The translations under genes and the position numbers were made by a program. 64,000 nucleotides of DNA from Sinorhizobium kostiense (lineage in GTDB: Bacteria > Pseudomonadota > Alphaproteobacteria > Rhizobiales > Rhizobiaceae). This document shows positions 47,194-55,385 of this stretch, piece after piece; positions within the stretch are counted from its first letter, which is position 1, and the number at the start of each line of letters is the position of its first letter. The notes below the pieces were generated by a model. The model saw only the letters and a list, made by a program, of their open reading frames with translations. It was not told the DNA's origin and did no database searches. The DNA is taken from positions 310,001-374,000 of the forward strand of contig NZ_JAGILA010000005.1 in NCBI RefSeq assembly GCF_017874595.1, given 5' to 3'.

Positions 47194-47675
47194 CGACTCC
47201 CCAGCATACGTCTCGCGCTCGAAATAGACTGGCCGAGACTACGTCCGAGGCGGTAGCGGCCGACACCGGAAGAGTTTCCTACGGGTGCTAGTTCTGCAAC
47301 CCTCTCTTTCGGGTGATCAACCTTCGTGGAACTAGCCTACCAGGGCTAACCCGAACTTACAGCTTACAATTGATCCCGGTTGGCAACAGACTTTCCCGGC
47401 ATAATGAGAGCAGGAAACCCTCGGTGTGCGTTGAGCAGTTCTGCGTTTTCAGGGCCAAATGCCCCTCTCGAAATTCCCTGGATGACTGCTCCCGATAAAC
47501 AAGGGAGGTAATGCTAGCAACACTTGAACGCCGGATTCCGGCCACGCGTTCTGTTGGCTTAGCGATCCGGTTTTTTCCATTTCGCATTTCAACTTCAACG
47601 GTCCGCGCACGGCTCAAATCCGCGTGAGAGATGACAGCGGCTCGGCTGTCGCGGCCTCAACCTGAGGACATTTTT
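47194..47675. other. Intergenic region before the type I secretion locus
   Basis: About 480 bases with no supported gene. It should contain the promoter of the secretion genes, but no convincing -35/-10 pair or operator was identified by eye. CTGAGGACATTTTT precedes the ATG at 47676 and contains the ribosome site GAGG. A frame of 61 codons at 47313-47498 lacks support. Confidence 0.5.
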
Positions 47676-49358
47676 ATGAGCAATAAGAATAATTTCTTGT
47701 GGCCGTGGGACAACCAGTCTCAAAGTCAGGATCAGGGACAAGGTCAGGGACAAGCTCAGGCCGAGCTTCAGGCGCAGCTCGAGCTCCAGGCCCAGGGACA
47801 GGGCCAGGATCAGGGCCAGGATCAGGGCCAGGGTCAGGACCAGGGCCAGGATCAGGGACAAGGCCAGGGACAAGGCCAGGGACAAGGCCAAGGGCAAGGC
47901 CAAGGTCAGTCCCAGAGCCAGTATAGCGAATCCTATAACGGCAACGAGAACGGCAACGGGAACTACAACGGCAACGGAAACGTCAACCTCAACGCCAATC
48001 TCAACAAGTCCGATACGGAAGTCGACGTTGAGAGCAAGACCGAGGTGGACGTGGATGTGGACGTCGATCTCGATCTGAGTGGCTATGAGCCGTCGGACGA
48101 CGATTTCGTGGATGTCGACGATTCGACCATCCACGGCATGGCCAGCGTGAGCTTCAAGGACATCCTCAACAACGCGCTCAACGGCGACGGCAATGATGTC
48201 GGTAACGTCATCAGCCAGTCCGCGATCATGTCGGATGACGATCACCTGCATGACGTTTCCAACGACGGCACGTTGACCCAGAGCGGCAATGCCAATGGCG
48301 GCACTGCCACCTCCGACGACGGCATCGATTCCGAAGCGGACGGCGGCAGAGGCGGCGACGATGCCGATGCCGAGGGCGGCGACGGCGGCGACGGCGGACT
48401 CGCCTTCGGCGGCTTCGCAGGTGGCGGTGATGCCGAGAGCGAAGCCGAGAGCGACGCGGATGGCGGCGACGGCCTCGGCGGCATCGCCTTGGGCGTCGGC
48501 GTTGGCGTCGGCGGCGACAGCGGTGACGCGAACGGCGGGACCGCGACCGGCGGCACCGGCGGTGCCGGCGCTGCGGGCACAGGCGTTGGGCTCGGGCTTG
48601 GTGTCGGCCTAGGCATCGGTGCCGCAGCCGGAGGTGACGGCGGCAACAGCGAAGCGGACGATGCCGACTCCGGCGATATCGAGAGTGACGATGCCGAAGC
48701 AGAAAGCGAAGGTGGCGATGGCATCGATGCCGACTTCGGGATCCCGATCCTGAACATCGGCAATGACGGCGGCAACGCCGGCGGTAATGATGGCGGCAAC
48801 AGCATCGCTGCCGGCGAAACGGGCGATGCCAACAGCACCTCCGGCGATGCAGGCGATGGCGGCAATGCGTTGGGTGCCGGTTTCGGCGCCGGTACGGGCG
48901 TCGGCCTCGGAGCCGGCATTGGTGGCGACGGCGGTAATGCCAATGCTTCCGCGGATGGCGGAACGACCGGTGGCGGCGGAGCCGGTACCGGCACGGGCAC
49001 GGCGACCGGCGGTGAAGGCGACGGCGGCCTCGCTCTCTCCGGTGCATGGGCCGGCGACGCTTCGGCCACGGGCGGCACGGTAGGTGATGCCATCGGCGGC
49101 GCAGGCGGCGGCGGCGGCGGCGGAGGCACTGCCACGACCGGAGACGGCGGCAACGGCAATGCCGGCGTATGGGGCTCTCACAATGGTGACGATGGCTTCG
49201 TCGAAGGGATTTCCTCGGCAACGGCCGATGCCGTGATCGACACAAATGCCTTCAACCAGCAGATCGTCCTCGGCGCCAACCTGCAGGGCAACACCGTCGA
49301 CATGACAATCGTCGGCGGCAACTACAACACGTCGGTCATCGGCGAGGACGACGCCTGA
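47676..49358 (+). CDS. Low-complexity Gln/Gly- and Gly/Asp/Ala-rich protein, putative type I cargo
   Basis: A 560-residue protein of unknown family. Layout: MSNKNNFLWPWDN; a Gln-Gly/Asp run (about residues 17-86); Asn/Gly repeats; an acidic VDV-rich stretch (about 112-135); a more ordered block with SFKDILNNALNGDGNDVGNVIS and QSAIMSDDDHL (about 160-195); a long Gly/Asp/Ala/Ser region (200-520); and an ordered C-terminus (NQQIVLGANLQGNTVDMTIVGG) ending SVIGEDDA. No signal peptide, lipobox or canonical RTX nonapeptide run is seen. It is acidic, large and extended, as type I substrates often are, and it precedes an ABC exporter and adaptor. Export is inference. ATG 47676 follows GAGG. Confidence 0.85.
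   Translation: MSNKNNFLWPWDNQSQSQDQGQGQGQAQAELQAQLELQAQGQGQDQGQDQGQGQDQGQDQGQGQGQGQGQGQGQGQGQSQSQYSESYNGNENGNGNYNGNGNVNLNANLNKSDTEVDVESKTEVDVDVDVDLDLSGYEPSDDDFVDVDDSTIHGMASVSFKDILNNALNGDGNDVGNVISQSAIMSDDDHLHDVSNDGTLTQSGNANGGTATSDDGIDSEADGGRGGDDADAEGGDGGDGGLAFGGFAGGGDAESEAESDADGGDGLGGIALGVGVGVGGDSGDANGGTATGGTGGAGAAGTGVGLGLGVGLGIGAAAGGDGGNSEADDADSGDIESDDAEAESEGGDGIDADFGIPILNIGNDGGNAGGNDGGNSIAAGETGDANSTSGDAGDGGNALGAGFGAGTGVGLGAGIGGDGGNANASADGGTTGGGGAGTGTGTATGGEGDGGLALSGAWAGDASATGGTVGDAIGGAGGGGGGGGTATTGDGGNGNAGVWGSHNGDDGFVEGISSATADAVIDTNAFNQQIVLGANLQGNTVDMTIVGGNYNTSVIGEDDA
47727..47918 (+). repeat. Tandem repeat encoding Gln-Gly runs
   Basis: Six- and twelve-base units of the type CAGGGACAAGGC run in frame in the first third of the cargo gene. 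Three copies of the 12-base unit are identical and contiguous at 47853-47888; the rest vary by a few bases, giving Gln-Gly, Asp-Gln-Gly and Ala-Gln. The array can expand or contract in steps of two or four codons without a frame change. Confidence 0.85.
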
Positions 49359-49470
49359 ATGTGACACGACACCGGTTCACAACTTCGGAATCGGTCATTG
49401 AACCGGACTGCGCGAGTTGGCCTCGCGCAGTCCAACAGCGCCGCAAGTAATGCAGGTAAAGGGGCTGACA

Positions 49471-51486
49471 ATGACTCTGCATTTCGACAGGGCGACGGAG
49501 GCCATTGCCCATTTCATCGGCCTCTTCGAAATCAAGTTCGAAGAGATGCGCCTGCGTGATGCCTACGAGGACTTCAAGGCACTTGAGGCGGCCCGGCCCG
49601 AACCGCCGGAGTTGCCATCCGTGCCGGTCGTGGTGAAGGCACCTTACGAACTTGGTGACTTCAACCCCGAGGTTCTCTATCAGCCGCTCGCGCCGGAATT
49701 GGTCGGAGTGGCTCCGTGGTCATATGTCTCTCTTTCCCCCCCGCAGCTTCCGTCTTCTGGCCAGGTAGCCGAATTTTCCAAGCCTGCCCCTCTCGCCCAG
49801 CACTGGTCGACGTCCGCTTCACGCACGGGGGAACTGCAGATCGATCCACCCGGCTCGGTCGCAGTATTCAACTCCCAATATATATGGCTATCGGATAATG
49901 ACGTCGTCAGCCTTGGCGGCCATGGATTGGAGTTCAGCCTGCGGACGGACGACAGCGTCCTGTTGGCCGAACTCATCCAAGGCGCGCAGCAAGCGTTGCC
50001 GCTCGACAGCGCGGATGAGCCGGGGTCCGCCGGCGAGCTTGTCACCTTCATCCACACCGCATCCCAGGAACTCGATGCATATGCTGCAGAAGAAGGCGGT
50101 CAGGAAAGCGTCTTCGTCGCCAAATCCGGAGCGATCGACGGCATTTACGTCAATGGAGAGCTGGTGGATGAGGCCCCCCTCCTCGAAGATTACCGCCCGG
50201 CGCAGGAGGAGCCTCCGGAGACTTCGCGGGCTAACTCCACGGAGGCAAGCGGCGCTTTTGCCTCAGGCGGCGGGACGGTATCCATCGAAGCGTCGGTCGA
50301 ACTGGAAGCCGGCGGCAACACACTGGTCAATACCGTAGTGCTGACGAACAACTGGCTGCAATCGCACGTCCTCGCCGTTGCCGGCGATCATGTCGAGCTC
50401 AATGCGATCGTCCAGATCAATTCCTGGCACGACAGCGATCTTTTGAGCGCATCTCTCAACAACTGGACGCTGACGCAGGGGAATCCGACCCAGGCCTTCA
50501 ACATCGCGATGTTCAAGCACCTCGATCCGTCGACCGGCGACAACACGCAGACAGCAGCGGGCGACTTCCCGAAAGGCTGGGTCGTCACCGAGATCAAGGG
50601 AGACCTGATGATCGTGAACTGGCTCGAGCAGTTCACCTTCATGTCTGACGAGGACATAGCTGTTCTGGCATGCTCCGGTGCGACTACCTCCATCATCTCC
50701 GGCGGCAATACGGCGATCAACAAGGTCTCGCTTGCGGAGCTGGGATCGCACTACGATCTAATCTTCATCGGCGGGAACGTCTATGATGCCAACATCATCC
50801 AGCAGTTGAACATCCTGCTGGACAACGATCTCGTCGGCGCCGTCAACGGTTTCGGAACGAGCGGCGAGGGATCCGTTTCCGCTGGAGGCAACCTGCTCTG
50901 GAATTATGCGGGCATCGTCGAGGCCGGCGGCGCCACATGCGTCAAACCCATGCCGCAATCCTATCTCGATGCACTCAGTGATCTGGCGGACGGCAAGAAA
51001 TCGGCCTCGGCCGACGTGCTGCGAGACGACGTGTTCGCCGGACTGAAGGGATTGAAGGTACTTTATGTATCGGGCGACCTCATCAATCTCAACTACGTCA
51101 AGCAGACCAACATCCTCGGGGACAGTGACAAGGTTGCGTTGGCGAAAAACGCGCTGGCAAAAGGTTCCGACGCGGATTGGACTATATCGACCGGCTCGAA
51201 CACACTCGTCAATCACGCCGGCATTGTCGATGTCGACACCGGCAAGACGATTTATGTCGGAGGGGAAGCCTATTCGGACGAGGTGTTGATCCAGGCGGAA
51301 TTGATTGAGAACGAGCCTTATCTCGGAGGCCAGGATCCCGACGCGCTGGTCAATGAGGCGGTGGCCTTCCTCGGCGATGACATGATGGCGCCCGAGTCCG
51401 GACCCCAACCGCTGGATAGCGGGCCGGCTGCCTCGCCTTCAATCGAAACGAACAATGCCGATCCTATGCACAGCATGCTTGCCTGA
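49471..51486 (+). CDS. Repeat-containing protein of the type I secretion locus
   Basis: A 671-residue protein I do not recognise. The first 270 residues include a Pro-rich segment; the rest consists of repeats with an AGGNTLVN-type motif (near nucleotides 50311, 50701, 50881 and 51190) and a Q-x3-[LMIW]-x-D-x-D motif (QYIWLSDNDVV, QINSWHDSDLL, QFTFMSDEDIA, QLNILLDNDLV, QTNILGDSDKV). Only one cysteine is evident and there is no signal peptide, in line with export by the downstream type I system or a structural role in it. ATG 49471, with AAAGGGG upstream, is preferred over starts at 49417 and 49450. It lies 112 bases after the first cargo gene and 20 before the exporter. Confidence 0.83.
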   Translation: MTLHFDRATEAIAHFIGLFEIKFEEMRLRDAYEDFKALEAARPEPPELPSVPVVVKAPYELGDFNPEVLYQPLAPELVGVAPWSYVSLSPPQLPSSGQVAEFSKPAPLAQHWSTSASRTGELQIDPPGSVAVFNSQYIWLSDNDVVSLGGHGLEFSLRTDDSVLLAELIQGAQQALPLDSADEPGSAGELVTFIHTASQELDAYAAEEGGQESVFVAKSGAIDGIYVNGELVDEAPLLEDYRPAQEEPPETSRANSTEASGAFASGGGTVSIEASVELEAGGNTLVNTVVLTNNWLQSHVLAVAGDHVELNAIVQINSWHDSDLLSASLNNWTLTQGNPTQAFNIAMFKHLDPSTGDNTQTAAGDFPKGWVVTEIKGDLMIVNWLEQFTFMSDEDIAVLACSGATTSIISGGNTAINKVSLAELGSHYDLIFIGGNVYDANIIQQLNILLDNDLVGAVNGFGTSGEGSVSAGGNLLWNYAGIVEAGGATCVKPMPQSYLDALSDLADGKKSASADVLRDDVFAGLKGLKVLYVSGDLINLNYVKQTNILGDSDKVALAKNALAKGSDADWTISTGSNTLVNHAGIVDVDTGKTIYVGGEAYSDEVLIQAELIENEPYLGGQDPDALVNEAVAFLGDDMMAPESGPQPLDSGPAASPSIETNNADPMHSMLA

Positions 51487-51506
51487 TTGGGACGCGGGGG
51501 GAGATC

Positions 51507-53804
51507 ATGACCGACAACCGCGCCCTTCATCGGCAGGCATTTGCCAGCAGTGGCGAGGCAGAGCGACCGCCGCAAAAGCTGGACGCTGAGGCTGCCGGGC
51601 AGAAGCTGCTCCGCGAGATCGACAGCCGCGAAGATGTGCTGGATCGCGCCTCCAGGAAGATCGACGGGGTGATCGGCCAGCTTCGCGGCACGACGGCTGC
51701 CCTCCCGAACAAAGAGCGTAAAATACCTGCGGCATCGCCGATTGGAGAAAGCGTAATGGCGGAGGCCCTAGCGAGCACCGAAGGTGGGCAAAGAGTACGA
51801 ATGCCCGAGAAGGCAGTTCCCCCGTACAATGCCGGAGTCCGGCACGGACCGCGCGACGGCGATTCCGCCAGGCAGCAGCCCGTTCAGCAGGCGAACGCGC
51901 CCGAGCAACGGGTTGAGCGGCCGCCAACCGAATCCAAGGCCGAGACTGAAAAAGCGTCGACTCCGGGAATGGTCGTGATCGATGGCGATCGCGGCCCCAT
52001 CAAGTCCGAGACTCGGCCGCTCGACAAGGGTGGCTCCGGCGGCGGTGGCGGCAATGGCGGCGGCGTCTTTCATAAAAGGCTCGGGCCGGTCGACTTCTCG
52101 GCAAGCCTCAAGGCGGGGCTCAGAGCGATCAAACAGAACCTGATGATCGTGATGATCTTCACGATCGCCACCAATATTTTGGTGCTTGCGATACCGATCT
52201 ATCTGTTCCAGATATCGGACCGGGTCCTGACCAGCCGTTCGGTCGACACGCTGATCATGCTGACGGCCCTGATCGTCGGCGCGGTTATCCTCCAGGCGGT
52301 GTTTGACGGAGTTCGTCGCATGATCCTCATGCGGACGGCGGTGGAGGTCGCCGCCCAGCTCGGCGCGCCGATCCTGAGCGCCGCCGCGCGGGCCTCGCTC
52401 CATAGCAACGGGCGCGAATATCAGACGCTTGGCGACCTGCAGCAGCTTCGCTCCTTCCTGGTTTCGGGCACGCTGCTTTCCTTCCTCGATGCGCCGATCG
52501 CCCCCTTCTTCCTTCTTGCGGTCTTCCTGATCCACCCGCATCTCGGCTCGATCGTAATCGCCTCGGCCCTGGTTCTCCTCGTCATTACCCTTTTGAACCA
52601 GAAGGCGACGGCCGCCTCCTTCGGAGAAGCCAACAATTTCCAGGCCAAGGCGAACCTCCACCTCGACTCGATGTCGCGCAATTCGCAGATCATCAATGCG
52701 CTCGCCATGATACCGGAAGCCGTTCGCATCTGGGGCAAGGACATGGCCGGCTCGCTCAAGGCGCAGGTGCTGGCGCAGGACCGCAATATAGCCTTCGCCT
52801 CGATCTCCAAGGCGGTGCGGCTCCTCACCCAGGTGATGATGCTCGGCTGGGGCGCCAATCTCGCCCTGGAAGGTCATCTTACCGGCGGCATGGTGATTGC
52901 GGCCTCGATCATCGCCGGACGGGCGCTCGGACCGATCGAGGGAGCAATCGAGGGCTGGAACCAGGTCGTGCAATCGCGCGCAGCCTATGGGCGCATCACA
53001 TCGTTGCTCCAGAGCTCGCCCCTCAACTTCGAGCGGCTGAAACTGCCGCGTCCCGAGGGGCGCCTCGACGTCGAACGACTGCTCTTCGTACCCCAGGGGA
53101 CCAAGCGCGTCGTCCTCAATGGCATAACCTTCTCACTCAATCCGGGCGACTCGCTCGCGGTGATCGGCAGTTCCGGCGCGGGCAAGACGACGCTCGGCAA
53201 GATGCTCGTCGGTTCCATCCTGCCGACATCCGGTAATGTCCGGCTCGACCTCATGGATCTGAGGAACTGGGACCAGCGTCAATTCGGCGAAAACATCGGT
53301 TACCTGCCGCAGGACGTGCAACTCTTCCCCGGCACAATTAAGGCCAACATCGCCCGCATGCGGGAGGAGGCGAGCGACGCCGAGATTTATGCCGCAGCCA
53401 AGCTCGCCGACGTGCACGACATGATCGCCATGCTGCCGCACGGATACGAAACCTTCGTCGCAGCAGACGGCTCGCCTCTATCCGGCGGCCAGAAACAGCG
53501 CGTGGCGCTGGCTCGCGCTTTCTTCGGCAATCCGCGCATGGTCGTTCTCGACGAGCCGAATTCAAATCTCGATGCTGCCGGCGAGGCGGCGCTGACCCGG
53601 GCGCTCAAGCATGCCAGGGAGCAGAAAATCAGCGTCATCACAATCACCCAGAGACCGGCACTCCTCAGCAGCGTGGACAAAGTGTTGCTGCTCGTGAACG
53701 GCACCGTGGCCCTCTTCGGCATGCGCGAGGACGTGCTCAAGGCGCTTGCTAACCGCGGCATGAGCCTCGAAGGCACCCCGCTCAGCCAAAACCAGCTGAC
53801 ATAG
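51507..53804 (+). CDS. Type I secretion ABC transporter (permease/ATPase)
   Basis: A 765-residue inner-membrane exporter of the HlyB/PrtD class. The membrane domain begins near residue 205 (NLMIVMIFTIATNILVLAIPIYLFQISD) and the ATPase has Walker A GSSGAGKTTLGKML (about 554), signature LSGGQKQRVALARAF and Walker B MVVLDEPNSNLD. There is no C39 peptidase domain, so double-glycine leader processing is not expected. The first 190 residues form a polar, low-complexity extension with a Gly-rich end (GSGGGGGNGG), which the short PrtD class usually lacks. It lies between the cargo and the adaptor genes. The outer-membrane TolC partner is not in the window. Confidence 0.93.
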   Translation: MTDNRALHRQAFASSGEAERPPQKLDAEAAGQKLLREIDSREDVLDRASRKIDGVIGQLRGTTAALPNKERKIPAASPIGESVMAEALASTEGGQRVRMPEKAVPPYNAGVRHGPRDGDSARQQPVQQANAPEQRVERPPTESKAETEKASTPGMVVIDGDRGPIKSETRPLDKGGSGGGGGNGGGVFHKRLGPVDFSASLKAGLRAIKQNLMIVMIFTIATNILVLAIPIYLFQISDRVLTSRSVDTLIMLTALIVGAVILQAVFDGVRRMILMRTAVEVAAQLGAPILSAAARASLHSNGREYQTLGDLQQLRSFLVSGTLLSFLDAPIAPFFLLAVFLIHPHLGSIVIASALVLLVITLLNQKATAASFGEANNFQAKANLHLDSMSRNSQIINALAMIPEAVRIWGKDMAGSLKAQVLAQDRNIAFASISKAVRLLTQVMMLGWGANLALEGHLTGGMVIAASIIAGRALGPIEGAIEGWNQVVQSRAAYGRITSLLQSSPLNFERLKLPRPEGRLDVERLLFVPQGTKRVVLNGITFSLNPGDSLAVIGSSGAGKTTLGKMLVGSILPTSGNVRLDLMDLRNWDQRQFGENIGYLPQDVQLFPGTIKANIARMREEASDAEIYAAAKLADVHDMIAMLPHGYETFVAADGSPLSGGQKQRVALARAFFGNPRMVVLDEPNSNLDAAGEAALTRALKHAREQKISVITITQRPALLSSVDKVLLLVNGTVALFGMREDVLKALANRGMSLEGTPLSQNQLT

Positions 53805-53811
53805 GCGAACC

Positions 53812-55149
53812 ATGACGGACACAGTCAAAGTTCATGACCTCGAATGGTATGCGGAAGTCCCACGGGCGATCTGGAGACAGACCTTGGCCGGGCTCGTGCT
53901 TCTTGCGGTCACGTTCGGCGGGTTCGGCGTCTGGGCCTTCACTGCGCCGCTGGCTGCAGCCGTCATTGCCCAGGGAAGTTTCGTCGCGACCGGCCAGAAC
54001 AAGATCATCCAACATCTTGAAGGCGGGATCATCGAGGAGATCCTGGTGAGCGAGGGCGATCATGTGGAAGCTGACCAGCCGCTGGTCCGGCTCGACGAAA
54101 CGGCAGCACTCGCCAATGAACGCCAGCTCTTCCTGCGGCGGGCGCGACTCGAGGCGATCGTCGCCCGCCTGATGGCCCAGATCCAGGGCCTCGATGCGAT
54201 TGCCCTGCCCGAGATCCTCGCAAAGAATGCCGAAGATGCCGAAATTGGCCCGATCATCAACAGCCAGAAGCTGAATTTCAGCGCCTGGAAGAGCAAGCTC
54301 GAGGCGGAAATCGGTCTTTTCCGACAGAATATCGAGGGTTTCCGGTTCCGTGCTGAAGGCTACGCGCAGCAACTCGGCGCGGTTCGTCGGCAGCACGCTC
54401 TCCTCCAGGAGGAGCATGCCGGCAAACAGACACTGCTTGCGAAGAACCTCATTCGCAAGACGGAGATCAAGTCCATCCAGCGAGCGATCGCCGACGCCGA
54501 GGGGCAGATCGGCAGGCTAATGGCCGAGATTTCGGAAACGGGCGCGCAGATCCTCAAGCAGGAACAGCAGGTCCGGCAGACGGAGGAAAACTATCGCGAG
54601 GCGGCGCTCGCAGAGCTGCAGAATGCGGAAGCGGAGCTCGACTCGGTTCGCGAGCAGCTGAGAGGTGCCGCCAGCGTCCTGCGCCGCGCCACGATCAATG
54701 CCCCGGTTTCCGGCACCGTGGTCCGGCTTTACTACCATACGCCCGGCGGCGTCATCGAAAGCGGCAAGCCCATCCTGGAAATCCTGCCGTCGCATGTACC
54801 CTTGATCATCGAAGCAATGGTCCTGCGCACGCAGATCGACAGTGTCAAGGTTGGCCAGAAGGCAACCGTACGGCTTACCGCACTCAACCAGCGGACCACT
54901 CCGGTGCTCGACGGCGAGGTCTTCTATGTCTCTGCCGATTCCTTTCCGGATGCGGCAGACGAAGGGGCGCGTGAAGTCTATCTCGCCAGGGTCAACCTCC
55001 CGGTGCGTGAGCTCTCGCGGGTTCCCGGTTTCGCACCCACGCCCGGAATGCCGGCCGAGATCCTCATTCAGACCGCTGAGCGGACCTTCTTCGATTATCT
55101 GACGAAGCCGATCCGTGACAGCATGGCGCGCGCCTTCATGGAGCGGTAA
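53812..55149 (+). CDS. HlyD-family type I secretion periplasmic adaptor
   Basis: The 445-residue membrane-fusion protein links the ABC exporter to an outer-membrane channel. One N-terminal membrane segment (TLAGLVLLAVTFGGFGVWAF, about residues 25-45) is followed by a lipoyl half (VIAQGSFVATGQNKIIQHLEGGIIEEILV), a long coiled-coil hairpin (about 110-290) and the C-terminal half APVSGTVVRLYYHTPGGVI. The last residues RTFFDYLTKPIRDSMARAFME match the family end. It starts seven bases after the exporter stop. Confidence 0.94.
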   Translation: MTDTVKVHDLEWYAEVPRAIWRQTLAGLVLLAVTFGGFGVWAFTAPLAAAVIAQGSFVATGQNKIIQHLEGGIIEEILVSEGDHVEADQPLVRLDETAALANERQLFLRRARLEAIVARLMAQIQGLDAIALPEILAKNAEDAEIGPIINSQKLNFSAWKSKLEAEIGLFRQNIEGFRFRAEGYAQQLGAVRRQHALLQEEHAGKQTLLAKNLIRKTEIKSIQRAIADAEGQIGRLMAEISETGAQILKQEQQVRQTEENYREAALAELQNAEAELDSVREQLRGAASVLRRATINAPVSGTVVRLYYHTPGGVIESGKPILEILPSHVPLIIEAMVLRTQIDSVKVGQKATVRLTALNQRTTPVLDGEVFYVSADSFPDAADEGAREVYLARVNLPVRELSRVPGFAPTPGMPAEILIQTAERTFFDYLTKPIRDSMARAFMER

Positions 55150-55385
55150 CCCAGGCGCAGGCTGGCTTGAACTAAGACAAAATCATGAACCTGGCCTGGC
55201 CCAGGAAGCACTCCATCAATCCGGCGTCCGTATTTCACCAAAGATTTCAGCTACGCCCTACGCATGATCGAACGATATTCGATTTCAGTAGCAGTCACGC
55301 TCCAGTGGCTAATATCCGCGGCCGGAACTTCCACGATATAATGGTGTTTTTATTTTAAGAATTTTATTTTTATCGGGGCTGGGCG

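Noticed and set aside
47313-47498. 61-codon frame upstream of the cargo gene
   Set aside because: No ribosome site and no similarity recognised.
47727-47918. CRISPR-like array
   Set aside because: Repeats are short, in frame, without unique spacers and encode Gln-Gly; no cas genes.
47595-48251. Hydrophobic antisense frame with Leu-Ala repeats
   Set aside because: It is the reverse reading of Gln-Gly codons (CAG/GGC becoming LAL), not a membrane protein gene.
48290-49170. RTX calcium-binding nonapeptides
   Set aside because: Gly/Asp-rich runs do not follow the GGxGxDxUx register.
48226-49245. Arg-rich frame antisense to the cargo gene
   Set aside because: Produced by reverse reading of Gly/Asp codons; no ribosome site.
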